DNA of 64,000 bases from Lycium barbarum (GCF_019175385.1 NC_083341.1:21398203-21462202); one strand, 5' to 3'. Positions 45,717-58,308 are shown, counted from the stretch's first letter. Numbers and translations: made by a program. Notes: a model not told the origin generated them from the letters alone.

Positions 45717-46731
45717 TAGCTACACTTTATTTTAATTACATCTTATAGCTAAATCTTGTATTTCAATTACACAAGATAACTAATATTCCCCTGCATCAAA
45801 ATTATTCCACTGTATCCAATCTTTTCCCTTTCTCAGTTCTCCCTCAACTCTCTCTCCTTTCAACAATGGATTTCTCTTCTTCTTTCAACAATGGAACAGA
45901 TCTCTGCTTTCAACATTGGATTTCTCATCTTCTTTCAACAATGGAACAGATCTTGAGCTAAATAATGTTTAGCATCATTTCTTTTGATTTTACTGCTTTA
46001 TAGACCGAAGATCTCCCCTGCTTTATAGACCTAAGATCGTTTACAACAATCAAATTAGTTCTATCGATTCAACTACACGATTCAGATCTCAACTCCACAA
46101 AATATTTTATATTTCAATCTACAAATCTCTTCTTCTAATACATTAATGAGTTCCTTTTTCTCATGTCGCCGCCACCGCCACCGCTCAGATCTGAGTGTAA
46201 AATTGTGTTGCTTTTATTTGTTCTTGTGTTGAATACATAGAAAGAAATGGTTTCTGGTTGGATCCTTATCAGACGACGGCGGGATTGCCGGTGATGGAAA
46301 CTCCGGCGGTGTATTTTAAGATTTGAGTGTATTTATTTCTTGTATCTTAAATCTGAGTGTATTTTATTTCTTTGTATCTCAAATTTGTGAATGTATTTTT
46401 TTTTTCTTTTATTTCAGATTTGATTGTATTTCAGTATATTCGTTATTTTTTTAGTGTAAAATAAAGTGTTCTTTTATGTATTTTTCACCTGTATTTTGAA
46501 AGCGATTTTTTGTATACAAATAAAAACAGCGAATTTCAATACATCTGAATATCCCTGTATTTTTTTTTTGCATTTATATTGTTTGAATACAACCGAATTT
46601 AAATACAATAATTTGAATACAGTGTAAAAGTAGTTACGAATGAATACAACTGAATTAAATACAACAAAATACAGCTAAATTGGAATACCCGTTACTGTAG
46701 CTACGAAATGTAATTAGTAAAAGTGTAGCTA
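45717..46731. mobile_element. TIR MITE, about 1 kb (TAGCTACACTT ends)
   Basis: The left end TAGCTACACTTTATTTTAAT (from 45717) pairs with the right end ATTAGTAAAAGTGTAGCTA (to 46731). The pairing extends into TTACATCTTATAGCT / GTAGCTACGAAATGTAA. Target duplication not resolved; possibly Mutator-like. It includes a 50-bp tandem duplication and many GAATACA/TGTATT repeats, and no ORF. Confidence 0.7.
45857..45956 (+). repeat. 50-bp tandem duplication
   Basis: Two adjacent copies (45857-45906, 45907-45956) of CTTTCAACA(A/T)TGGATTTCTC followed by a CTTCTTTCAACAATGGAACA block. Confidence 0.9.
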
Positions 46732-46889
46732 TGCCTAAGGAAAAACCCCCAAAATGCATTCATTTATGTAAGTTAAATATCCTTATGTCTTGTAAATATA
46801 GGATCTTAACAAGTATTACTATGTCATTTTCCCTTGGATTAATGGTAAGTATACATGAAACGGCCTAACTTGAGCAAATTGGGCCTGGT

Positions 46890-47105
46890 TGGATAGCGCA
46901 CTAAAATTGTGCACTATGTATTTAGTTTTTATTTTTATTTTTTTCAAAAAAAAAAACGGTAACGGATTTTAACGTGAGACGTTAACTCACTTTTATATAA
47001 CGCACAAAAAAGTTGTGTTAAAGGTAATATGGTAACTTTGTTTTTTTATGGGTTATTTTAGTTTAGATTTTTCTTGGGTCATTTAGGATCCAGACTCCAG
47101 AAAAT
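46890..47105. repeat. Diverged relative of the 7591-7815 palindrome repeat
   Basis: ATAGCGCACTAAAATTGTGC, then TAACGCACAAAAAAGTTGTG and TTAAAGGTAATATGGTAACT, a T-rich stretch with GGGTTATTTTAGTTTAGA, and ATCCAGACTCC. The order of parts is the same as in the first copy, with weaker palindromes. Confidence 0.5.
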
Positions 47106-47586
47106 GGGCATAAAATGTAAAAAGTCTATATTGTACTTATTAGTTTTTGGCTCCAAATACTCTTCTTTTTCCTCCAATAAGTTTTCCTCCAAAAAAGTAA
47201 TAATTACTATCTTAGCATGCTCACCTTTTATCTTCCCAATACATTATATCTAAATTAAATTTATAATTACAAATACTTAGGATTAACAGTCAATTGAAAA
47301 TTCTAACTTACAAATCATTCTAATGAAATGTTTAAAATTTAGTTTTAGTTAATTTAATTAAACAACTAATGTATTAAAATTGAACTACTATCAAATTATT
47401 TTTTATTTTTTAAATTTATTTACTATTTCGAATTATGATAATTAAATTATTACACTATCAAATAATATAATACACATCATATATATTTTAAACTAACTCT
47501 TCTGCATTTTACATACTCATCATCTTCTGTACATTTTATCAGTATAAACTTAACCTCTAACTCTCATTTTGCATATAGGTTCCTAT
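47106..47586. other. Intergenic, no gene seen
   Basis: AT-rich DNA left of the young LTR element; nothing recognised. Confidence 0.4.
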
Positions 47587-48883
47587 TGATGTGCCGCGAA
47601 ATTACGGGATATTCGATGTTAATTCCTTAAGCTTTTGTGACTCTTCAAGCACTTTTGTTGTTACTTTTTGTGTATTTATGTTGTTTTGTAGGATAAGATG
47701 CCCGGAGAGCATAACGGAGCAAAACCGAGCAAAACGGATCAAATTAGAGCAAAAATAGAACAAGAAGCACTTTCTGGCAGCACATGCTAGTAGCACTTGC
47801 TGCAGCATGTTGTGCATGCGAGCAGCACGTTGTGCAGCATGTGCTGACAGAGATATTTGCACAACATGCTACGATTTTGCTCAACATGCGACTGGCATGT
47901 TGCACATGCGACACAAGATGCGAGTAGCATGTTGTGCACGCAGGGTATTTTTGTCCAGATTTTGTTCCCGTTTTGGCACTTCTATAAATAGAATGCTAGG
48001 GTTTGTAAAACTTATCTTTGGCCATTTCATACAAGTTTTGGAGACTAGGCTCCTATACCACACTTTGGGGTTGAAGATTTGAAGATTTGATTGAGCATTT
48101 CTTAAACCTTTAATCCATTTCTTCACTTCCTTGCTTTGTATTGTATATCTAAGTGTGTAGTATTTATTTTCTTCACTTGAATCTTGTTTATGGAAATATT
48201 CTATGATTAAAGTGTTGGATGAAACTCTTGTTTTGCTTATGTATTGAATGATTTTTATTGCTTTGAAGTGGGTCTTTGTCGATTTAATTAATCTTGTTCT
48301 TTAATGTTTCTTAAGGGATTAGCTAACCCTAAGACTCGCCCATTTACTTTGATTGAGCTCGGAAGAGGAAATCTAGGTTGGAAAAGATTAATTAACAAGA
48401 ATTTGGGTTATTACCCATCTAATAACTTGAGCTAGGAATAGGAAAGTTACTTGAGATTCAATTGGTTATGCTTGATATCACACTCTAAGGCTTGGAAAAG
48501 CTTAGAGTGAAATTCATTGATTTGGTTGGAAGACCTTCAATGAGATTTTAGAAACCATTATCTATTAACATAAACCCGCTCTTAGTTGTAATATCATAAA
48601 ATATATTGGATCGTTACTTGAGAGCTCCTTGTATCCAAGCTTGTGGCCATTGATCATTTTACCCGCTTTCTAGGTTAGTTTACACTTCCGCATCAGTTAT
48701 AATTTTCTCAAAAACCAAAATATTATCTATCGTTTGGCTTAGCTTGGTAAGTGAAAGTTCCTTACTTTCTTAATCGCCTAGTATACTGTTCCCTATGGGA
48801 TCGACCCCGACTCATAGTTGGGTAACTATATTGCATACGACCGTGTACACTTTCTCTTTGAGGAGTGGATTTGGACGTTATCA
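47587..48883 (+). repeat. 5' LTR of the young element
   Basis: TGATGTGCCGCGAAATTACG to TTTGGACGTTATCA. A CTATAAATAGAA TATA box lies at 47982-47993. A segment rich in GCATGTTGTGC and its complement GCACAACATGC (about 47780-47945) lies upstream of it. Confidence 0.95.
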
Positions 48884-49029
48884 ATTTTGGCGCCGTTGCC
48901 GGGGAACAATTTGGCGTATTTGAGTTAGTTTGGGATTTAAGCTTGCTTGCTTTGGTCCAAACTTGTGAATATTTGTGTTGTTGTTTCGTTGCTTTATTTG
49001 ATTTTTATATATAAAAAAAAATTAAAAAA

Positions 49030-50568
49030 ATGGCATCATATAATGAAAATTGGTTGGATGGTAGTTGTTCATACTTTGATGACCCATGTCCATATTGTGG
49101 AGGACCCCACTTTTGGCAAGATTGTGAAAATTTTCCCGGGAGAGAGATGTGTGCACCGTCTCAATCCTATGATGGGAATATTTGTAATATATGTGGTGGT
49201 CAAGGTGGACATTAGGGTGATTGTCCCAATTATTTTGCTCCCCCTCCCCCAAGTTGTTCTAACGAAAATGCTAGTTGTTCTTTTGAGTTTGATAGGGACA
49301 ATGAGATGACAAGTGAAAGACAAAGTGCCGGATATGAAGGTATCATGGCAATGCTCCAAACATACTTAGATCGGGAAGCTAAAATGGAGGAAGAGCGAAA
49401 ACTCGTCCAACAATCCATTTTAGAAAATGGAGAAGCTATGAAAAGAATGAATGATTCATTAGAATATGCAAATTCCTCAATTGTCATGGAAGTGTCTACT
49501 CCTCAAAATGAATTGGTTGAAGAAGAGATTTTAAATTTGAAAGACGAGCCCGAAAATTCTTGTGTCCACAACGAAAGTTGTGAAAGTGAAGAAGTGGTTC
49601 AACTTGAAGAAGAGCAAAATCTTAAAGAAGAAATCTCCAATTCTCAAAAAGAAGAAGTTGAGAAAATTTTGAAAAGCATAATGGGGAGGAATGAAAACTA
49701 TGGGCAAGTCTTGACCAAATTATGAGAAAAATTTCAACATGGAGATGATGAAACTATCCAAAAGGTATATCTCACCATGGATGGATTTTTACAAGAGTTG
49801 GACGACTCTCACAATGAATAAAAACTTGACAAGATGGAAAGTTTGAGCCAAGATTGGCTAATGAATCAAGCTCAACAACTTGAAGCCTATGGGGATCACC
49901 GTGAAGGCATTTCACGGATGATGGAAGAATTTCTAAAAATGCATGTTGAGAAAAGTCAAGAAGTGGAGCTACTTGAAATTGCTATCCAAAAATTGAAGGC
50001 CGAATTGAATGCAAAGATTGAGGCATGTGATGCTCAATATCAAAGGGCCATGGATTGTAGTTTTGAGTTGGTTTCCAATGAAGAAGAGGTCAAGATTGAT
50101 TTGCACGAGCTAATGATGAATTGCCAACCGACCAATCCAAAAATAATGCAAGATGCCGAGATTGAAGAAATGATATTAGAGTTGCATAAAAAAGTTCATA
50201 AAATGGTTTTTGAAGACTCTAGTTCATTTGTGGGTGAGGATGTCAAAAATGGAGCGAATTTGAAAATGGAGCGCCTTAGATCACATTCCAACCATTTTTC
50301 AACATTATGCTTGGTTAGTGAAATGGAAGTTGAACTAACCGAGCCTATGGAGAATTTTGGAGATGAAGAAGAAAGCGTTTTCATTTTGAAGTTTGCTATG
50401 CCAAGAAGACAAAATGACATGCCTCACTTACGGGCCAAGAAGTGCAAAATGCGACACCCGAGAGTTGGCCTCTTTGCTTTCCTACCACCGCCTCACGAGC
50501 ATCACCAGAATCTTGATTCAAAGTTGGGGCGCAAATTCATATCCTCCAAGTGGAGGGAAAAGTGGTAA
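49030..50568 (+). pseudogene. Zinc-knuckle / coiled-coil ORF of the LTR element
   Basis: One reading frame of 513 codons (MASYNENWLDG to SSKWREKW) with no frameshift but three in-frame stops: TAG 49213-49215, TGA 49723-49725 and TAA 49819-49821. Near the N-terminus are two zinc-knuckle-like clusters, CPYCGGPHFWQDC and CNICGGQGGH..GDC, the second overlapping the first stop. A Pro run and an acidic, Glu/Lys-rich, helix-forming region likely to form coiled coils follow (EEERKLVQQSIL, SEEVVQLEEEQNLKEE), then a second such segment after 49834. It resembles a nucleic-acid-binding gag-like protein but lacks a recognisable capsid domain. The function is inferred from position after the primer-binding site. 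Confidence 0.65.
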
Positions 50569-52634
50569 AGGTAATCGTCGTGCCGCGACATTAACTTAAG
50601 CGCTTGGTGGGAGGCAACCCATCGTTTTCAAAATTTTAAGTCGTTTTTGAAATTTTCTTTTTTAGAATAGCTTAGTAGATTATTTTGGACTAATCCACAA
50701 AGTTTTAGAATTTTTGGAGTTGTTTTGAGCAGGTCGGGTTTTCAGAGCAGCCCCAAACCAGTAGTTGCTGCTAAAAAAAATGTTTTCAAGTGACATCACC
50801 TGCGATTCGCAGGTGCTGACAGTACAAAAAAAAATCAGGTGACATCACCTACGAACCGCAGGTCATGCCTGCGAGTCGCAGGTGCTGACAAAAAAAAATT
50901 AATTGCCCTTAAACTATTTTATGTTTTGTTTTGGTTATGTGCAGTAAGGACACTGCAATGTTTGTAGTTGGGGGTGGCATGTGGTAGCACATTATATTTT
51001 GGTTATGCATAAAGTGTGCCCTTGCCGGGATTTTGTCTTATATATGGATATTATGTGCCCTTGCCGGGTTTGTTTTGTGACTGTTGGTGTGGTTGTGAAT
51101 AAACGTTGTTACAAATGGAACTTGCTCAAATTTTTGAAGATTTTGTTTTGTTGGCATGTTGTGGATTAGTCACTTTTATTATTTTATTTTCTTTCTTAGC
51201 TTCTTTAATTAGTCTTGTAGTTTAGGTGTAGGTGATCCTTTGAGGAAAAATTGTGGAAACTCTTGACTTGTTTGGTACTAATAGAGTTAGTCTCTTGCAT
51301 CTGAAGCGTTTAATTGAACATACCCCTCCAAGTGGAATTTTAAGTGAAAAGAGAAGCAAGATGCATAAAAGGAATGATCTTTGTGACAACTTTTTGGATC
51401 ATTTTGTGACTCTTTACCTACTAGATGAGTTTTACTTGAGATGATGAGATATTGCTCTATTTGTTCTTGCTTGGGAAGTAAAATTGATCCATCTTGACTA
51501 GTTCATATGCCATGTGTGGTGAGTGTTTGTTGAATAATTCTTGTGTTTACTTTTATCATCTAGAACTTGCCCAATTAGTCTTTCAATGCTAATTTTGATT
51601 ATGTTGGTTGGAGAGATGACCTTGGCTATCTTTGTGATTTTTGAAAAAGCCTCTTTAGCCTTTCCAGCCTACCATTGCATAAATAATATCACTAGTAACC
51701 CCATTTGAGCCTATGACCTTTTCTTTGATTGCCACATTACAAGCCTTTACCCTTTTTGATGAAAAGTCTCTCTTCTGAACATTTACCTCCTTGAACATGA
51801 AATTGTGAATTTGAGGCCAAAAGCCTAAGTTGGGGGTGCTAGTGTTTCTTGAGAAGTGGTGAAGTTTGGTGTAGTGGAAAGTCAAAAGAAAGGAAGAAAA
51901 TTTGAAAAATACAAAAAGGTTGCAAACTTTTTGTGCCAAAAAAAAAATAGAAATCAAGAAAATGGTTGCACAAAAAGAAGTTGGAATAATTGGGGAAACT
52001 AGTATGCAAAGGAAGGAGTGATGTTTTGAAATGAAGAGGAAAGCGGACAAAAGGTATTGTGTAGTGTTCAAGGAGGGCGTAGTCACTTGTATCCCAAATA
52101 CTTATCCTACCCTTCCCTAAGCCTACATTACAAGCTTAAAAAGTACCTATGTGATATCCAACCAAATGTTCTTGAGTTAGTGATGATTGAAAATAAGGGC
52201 AAGCTTATGGTGTGATATTTGTTAGCACTGGAATTTCTTTGTTAAGTGCGAGTGACTTTGTGTATATGTCCCTTGTGTTGTTGTTGTTGTGAATATAGTG
52301 ATTTTGGGACTTTATTTCTTGTGAGGGCATATGGATTACGATAGATTGGTGATGTTCAAAAATTCCAAGTTGAGTCAAATGAGCATATCTAGTAAGCTAG
52401 TGGTTTTGAGTCACTTATTGAGGCTTGAGTGTTGTCGCTTGATTGTTTTGAAACTCCATTGCGTTCTTGAAATTGTATTTTGAAATGAGGGAGTTATTTG
52501 GTTGAAGTTTCACATGCTTGTAGCCTAATTATTTGTACCAATCAAAGTCATGTTTTTGTGCTTAAAGAGGATCCTCATTGAGATTTTGGTTTTGATTTGC
52601 TTGAGGACAAGCAAAGACTTTAAGTTGGGGGTGT
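50569..52634 (+). other. 3' non-coding interior of the LTR element
   Basis: Holds the AAGCGCTTGGTGGGAGGCAA motif (50599), inverted CACCTGCGA(T/G)TCGCAGGTG units (50798-50885) and no ORF with a recognisable domain. It ends in GAGGACAAGCAAAGACTTTA and the polypurine tract. Confidence 0.7.
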
Positions 52635-53931
52635 TGATGTGCCGCGAAATTACGGGATATTCGATGCTAATTCCTTAAGCTTTTGTGACTCTTCAAGCAC
52701 TTTTGTTGTTACTTTTTGTGTATTTATGTTGTTTTGTAGGATAAGATGCCCGGAGAGCATAACGGAGCAAAACCGAGCAAAACGGATCAAATTAGAGCAA
52801 AAATAGAACAAGAAGCACTTTCTGGCAGCACATGCTAGTAGCACTTGCTGCAGCATGTTGTGCATGCGAGCAGCACGTTGTGCAGCATGTGCTGACAGAG
52901 ATATTTGCACAACATGCTACGATTTTGCTCAACATGCGACTGGCATGTTGCACATGCGACACAAGATGCGAGTAGCATGTTGTGCACGCAGGGTATTTTT
53001 GTCCAGATTTTGTTCCCGTTTTGGCACTTCTATAAATAGAATGCTAGGGTTTGTAAAACTTATCTTTGGCCATTTCATACAAGTTTTGGAGACTAGGCTC
53101 CTATACCACACTTTGGGGTTGAAGATTTGAAGATTTGATTGAGCATTTCTTAAACCTTTAATCCATTTCTTCACTTCCTTGCTTTGTATTGTATATCTAA
53201 GTGTGTAGTATTTATTTTCTTCACTTGAATCTTGTTTATGGAAATATTCTATGATTAAAGTGTTGGATGAAACTCTTGTTTTGCTTATGTATTGAATGAT
53301 TTTTATTGCTTTGAAGTGGGTCTTTGTCGATTTAATTAATCTTGTTCTTTAATGTTTCTTAAGGGATTAGCTAACCCTAAGACTCGCCCATTTACTTTGA
53401 TTGAGCTCGGAAGAGGAAATCTAGGTTGGAAAAGATTAATTAACAAGAATTTGGGTTATTACCCATCTAATAACTTGAGCTAGGAATAGGAAAGTTACTT
53501 GAGATTCAATTGGTTATGCTTGATATCACACTCTAAGGCTTGGAAAAGCTTAGAGTGAAATTCATTGATTTGGTTGGAAGACCTTCAATGAGATTTTAGA
53601 AACCATTATCTATTAACATAAACCCGCTCTTAGTTGTAATATCATAAAATATATTGGATCGTTACTTGAGAGCTCCTTGTATCCAAGCTTGTGGTCATTG
53701 ATCATTTTACCCGCTTTCTCGGTTAGTTTACACTTCCGCATCAATTATAATTTTCTCAAAAACCAAAATATTATCTATCGTTTGGCTTAGCTTGGTAAGT
53801 GAAAGTTCCTTACTTTCTTAATCGCCTAGTATACTGTTCCCTATGGGATCGACCCCGACTCATAGTTGGGTAACTATATTGCATACGACCGTGTACACTT
53901 TCTCTTTGAGGAGTGGATTTGGACGTTATCA
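52635..53931 (+). repeat. 3' LTR of the young element
   Basis: Same length and ends as the left LTR; preceded by the polypurine tract and followed by CTTAT. Confidence 0.95.
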
Positions 53932-54796
53932 CTTATATATTTTAAAAAACAACTAGCTCTCTTACATTACGAATATATGATGTTATACTTTAAAAGTAAA
54001 TAATTGACTCATACAAACACACACACACAAATATTGAATGATTAACCATCTCATATTTGAAGTTTTGTTTTTCTTATATTAAGAATTATGTTAATTGACT
54101 AAAATACTTTTAATTAAAAATCATATATTCAAATCGTATTATTCTTAACATTAAATTACATCTATGATTTATATTAATTCCCTTTTTATTCTACATTATC
54201 TTATCTACCTTTTAATAATCTCGTAAAGATATAGATGCAATTTTATTAGAATATTCTTTTATGTTACCCAACTTATCATTACATCTTTTTTTTTTATTTA
54301 ATTATGTGAGTTTTATTTTTAATGCATAAAAATACAATCTTTATTGAATTTTTATTAAATACTGAAATTCAACTGTGAAAAATCACTTTATATAAAGGAG
54401 AAAAATCATTGTACATAAGATAAGGTCAAGTTAAATCTTTTGTTAGCATTCAACAAAAACAATGTAATTATACAAGTTTTCAAATATACTATCTTAGGCT
54501 ATATTTCTAGCAAAAAAAAAAAATTCTACATATATAACTCTTTTTATAGTGTGTATGTAGTAGATCAGCATGTAGTCTTCTTCTTTTTTAATTTTCTAAG
54601 GAATAACTAACATTTAATACAATTGTTACGTAATGAAATACGAGAAAAATATTAAAAAAAAAAGACCAGTTTAACGTTTTTAGACTAATTTACCTGATTT
54701 TAAAATTAAATATATTTAAAACTTTAGTTACAAAATTTAATCTAACCAGTTATATTGTCCTTCAATGACATATGTTCAAATAGTTTAAAAATAATT

Positions 54797-54880
54797 GTGA
54801 CGCAGGCTAGACTCGAACCCGTGAACCGACGGTTGCAAGGTTGGGTTGGTTACCACTGGACTCCAATAGTTTCATATGTC
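54797..54880 (-). mobile_element. tRNA-derived SINE head, repeat unit 1
   Basis: The minus strand reads GGAGTCCAGTGGTAACCAAC (A box) and then GTTCACGGGTTCGAGTCTAG (B box). Confidence 0.65.
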
Positions 54881-55681
54881 TAGTGGGATTAATCAAATTG
54901 TATTTATCCGTTTGAATAATTAGAGGGGCACACTAACAAGGTTAAGTTTATAAAATAAAATAAAAGGATCAAATCAACCCATAATATACAAAAACACATG
55001 ACATTGGATGATTTACACAAACGTAAATGAAAAAATTAACGATTATTATAACTACATCATCGCACGAGACATTAGCTACTATATGATAATAAATTCGTGT
55101 GTAGAAGTTAGTTACGTAATTGAATAATGTAGGTAAGTAGTGAATCTGTTGTTATAATTCAACCAAAAAAGTGTAATTATGTATGTTATCGGATGTATTA
55201 TCTTTTGTCTTAGTTCTGTCATAAAAAGCTAGTATTATAGTCTTAATTCTTCAATTTTTTCTAATTCCTATAGTTAGTTTAGTTGACCATCAGACGACTG
55301 CATTCGACGGATCGACCAAGTTAAAATATTTTTTATCATTCAACAAAAATAATATAATTATACAAATATTCAAATATGCATTCTTAGGTTATAGTTCTGC
55401 CACAAAATTATTTTTACATATATAACTCTTGTGTATAGGTAGTAAACCAAAATCCGTTTCTTTCAAAAAAAAAAATTAAGATAGAACCTAATTTAATACA
55501 ATTGTTAATTAATGGAACGTGAGAAAAATGTCAAAAAAAAAAATAAGAGGATTAATTTCATATTTTTAGACGAATTTACCTAATTTTAAAAGTAAATATG
55601 TTTAAAACCTTAATTACAAAACTTCATTTAATCCATTATATTATTCTTTAACGATGTATGTTCAAATTGGAAAAAACAAAT

Positions 55682-55765
55682 TGTGACACGAGCCAGACTC
55701 GAACCTGTGAACTGGTGATCACAAAGTTGGTATGGTTACCGCTGGGCTGAAATAGCTTCATCTAG
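55682..55765 (-). mobile_element. tRNA-derived SINE head, repeat unit 2
   Basis: The minus-strand A box CAGCCCAGCGGTAACCATAC and B box CAGGTTCGAGTCTGGCTCG occupy the equivalent place 885 bp after the first copy, so the SINE predates the duplication. Confidence 0.65.
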
Positions 55766-57070
55766 CGAGTGGGTTTAATCAAATTGTAGTTATCCGCTTC
55801 ATAATTAACAGTGCAGAATAACAAAGTTAAGTTCATAAAAAAATTATTAAATCAACCGATAATATACAACAACATAGAACATTTCATGATTTACACAAGT
55901 GTACATGAAAAATTAATGATTTAGCAAATATATTGTAACTACATAATTTGCACGAGACATAAGCTACTATACGACAACAAGTTCATGTGTAGGAATTAGC
56001 TTCATAAGTGAGTAAATGTGGTAAGTAGTGAAGTCGTTGTTATAATTCAACCAAAATAATGTGATTATACATGTTATCAAAAGTATTATCTTATGCCGTA
56101 GTTCTATCACAAAAAAATATTAGTATAATCTTAATTCTTTGTTGTTTTTCCTATTCTTATAGTTGAATTAGCTGACTTTCGCATGATCATTCGGCAGATC
56201 AACCAAGTCAAATATTTGGTTAACATTAAACAAAAATATTGTAATTATACAAGTAATCAAGTATAACATCTTGTGCTATATTTATATCAGAAAATTATTT
56301 TCCACATATCGAAGCTATACATATATAATCTCTTGCTATAGTATAGGTAGTAAGCCAAATCTTATTTCTTCAATTTTCTTAGAAAAAAATAAAAAAATAT
56401 TAGTTAAGGGAATGTGAGAAAATATAAAAAATAGATTAATTTATCCAATTCTAAATATATTTGATACCATAGTTACAAATTTTAGTTTAACCTGTGATAT
56501 TACGCTTTAATGATGTATATTTAACCAAATCAAATTTGTTGTTAGTATTCAGTTAATTTAACTATAGAAGCAATCAAATATAGTACTATCTTATGCTATA
56601 GTTTTATCACAAAATTAATTTCTCCATATATAATTCTTGTTATAGTATAGGTAGTAAACCAAATCTTATTTATTTTATTTTCTTAGAAAAATCTATAATT
56701 TAATATAATTATTAACTAATGGATTGTCAGAAAATATAAAAATGCTTAATTCTATAATTTTTAGATGAATTTATCCTATTTTAAAAATTAAATGTGTTTA
56801 TACAAACATCATTAAAGGATACTATAACATGTTATTAACTATAGAAAAAAATATGTCTAAACGCGTAATCAAGTTAGTCTTTCATTATTTATCAACATTT
56901 ACAGTTCTTTGAATAAAATTACTAATAAAGTGTATATGCTTTAAAACATTCTTTATTCTACATCAAGTACAAATTATTTTATACATTTAATATAAGTAAT
57001 CAAGCTAGCCTTTCATTATTTTCTCTTTTCAGAAAAAACTTACTACATAAGATAGTCAATTATTTTAGTA

Positions 57071-57610
57071 GGCGTTTGGACATGCGGTTTGAAACCAGCG
57101 TTTGGACATGCATTTCATCTCATGGTTTCAAACTCCAAATCATCCAAAAAGGCGTGATTTGGGATTTCAAACCATGGTTTCAAAAATTTTAAATATAAAA
57201 GTTGACCCATAAGTTTATATATTATAAAAAAGACCCATAAGTTGGTAAATATTTTTAACAATTACTCCCACCGATCATTTACCAACCTCATTAACTTCTA
57301 CCAACCTTTATTTATGTCTACCATGTGGGAGGATTATATTAAAGAGTCGTTAAATTACTATTCATGTTAAATTTTCGTTTTTATTGAACTAAAGTTTAAT
57401 CAATTGATATTGTATTTTTTCGAAAGGCCTAGTAGCGTATTAATTTTGTTATGAACTATGACTTGCTCATTTGGTAAGATTGTATAAGAATTGAGAATGT
57501 TTTGATAGTTTTCACAATTGTGGAGTTTTTATGTTCATAAGAAAAAATACAACTTAAGATATCAAAATTACATGTTCAAACATAGTTTCAAACCATGTCC
57601 AAACGGCTCC
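57071..57610. mobile_element. TIR MITE (GGCGTTTGGACATG ends)
   Basis: The left end GGCGTTTGGACATGCGGTTT pairs with the right end AACCATGTCCAAACGGCTCC. Internal CATGGTTTCAAA / TTTGAAACCATG repeats. hAT-like; target duplication unclear. Confidence 0.75.
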
Positions 57611-57837
57611 TTAGTTATGAAAAAAGCTTTTAGAGGGTAGATATGAATAAAAGAAAAAATAAATTTGCTAGTCAAAGTGTTGGGAAGATAACTTATTAAA
57701 TATGTGTAGAGAGGAGAGAGAAACTTTTACTTTTGTTGCATTGTAAATATAAAGTGATAGAGAAAGATAAAATTCAAAATTTTCATTTTACAGGGTATAA
57801 TTGGCACAAAAAAAGTGGGAAGCATCCATAATACCCT

Positions 57838-57855
57838 CCCCCCCCCCCCCCCCCT
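57838..57855 (+). repeat. C18 homopolymer
   Basis: A run of 18 C after ATACCCT; no other feature. Confidence 0.95.
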
Positions 57856-58308
57856 TTCCCCAACAATACCAGTGTGAAATGTTTTAAATGTCTCATTCTG
57901 CCCAAAAATCATTTTCCTATTATATATAGTGTAGCAAAAACAAAAACAAAAAAAGTAATACACCTTTTCAAAGAAAAGATGTACCCCTTAAGATTGGATG
58001 ACTCATTTTCACAATGAATAGGTGTATCTTTTAAAGAATGAGCAACACATTTTCATAATATATTGTGTGTCTTTTCCAAAGGTGTGATTAAATTTTGAAA
58101 CACTTCGAAAATAAATTCCAACAGAAACATTTTTTGGGATGTTTGCACAGAACTTTAGATTCATCAAATCTCACCCTGGAAAGAAGAAGAAGAAGATGGG
58201 AGGGAAATAAATTTTGAATGATTTAAAAGTGATAAATGAATTTTTAATAATTTTAGAAGTTTTAATATTTACTCACAATTTTTTAATAATTGTAATCCAA
58301 ACTACAAA

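Larger units (their letters stand above)
47587..53931 (+). mobile_element. Young non-autonomous LTR retrotransposon, 6.3 kb
   Basis: LTRs 47587-48883 and 52635-53931 are both 1297 bp and, by eye, differ at only four sites (C/T near 47619, C/T near 48652, A/C near 48672, G/A near 48696 on the left copy). The flanks CCTAT / CTTAT are a one-mismatch target duplication. The primer-binding site TTGGCGCCGTTGCCGGGGAA at 48886 and the polypurine TTAAGTTGGGGGTGT before the right LTR are of Athila/Tat type. An AAGCGCTTGGTGGGAGGCAA motif at 50599 is also typical of that group. There is no protease, RT, RNase H or integrase; the only coding region is the zinc-knuckle ORF 49030-50568. It must rely on another element's enzymes (LARD or TR-GAG class). 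Confidence 0.9.
54420..56870 (+). repeat. ~885-bp degenerate tandem repeat
   Basis: Recurring blocks mark each unit: AAGTTAAAT...CAACAAAAA(C/T)AATGTAATTA, TATATAACTCTT...TAGGTAGTA and ATTATACA. Unit starts lie near 54420, 55311 and 56201, with a shorter partial unit near 56526. The first two units are full length and both carry the same SINE head at a spacing of 885 bp. Confidence 0.75.

Noticed and set aside
47602..48126. Three frames in the LTR (also at 52650-53174), two with many Ala/Cys/His codons
   Set aside because: They arise from the GCATGTTGTGC motif array and lie in both LTRs; not a cysteine-rich protein gene.
54797..55765. Possible tRNA genes on the minus strand
   Set aside because: A and B boxes are present but no cloverleaf with paired acceptor stem was seen; the spacing and embedding fit SINE heads.
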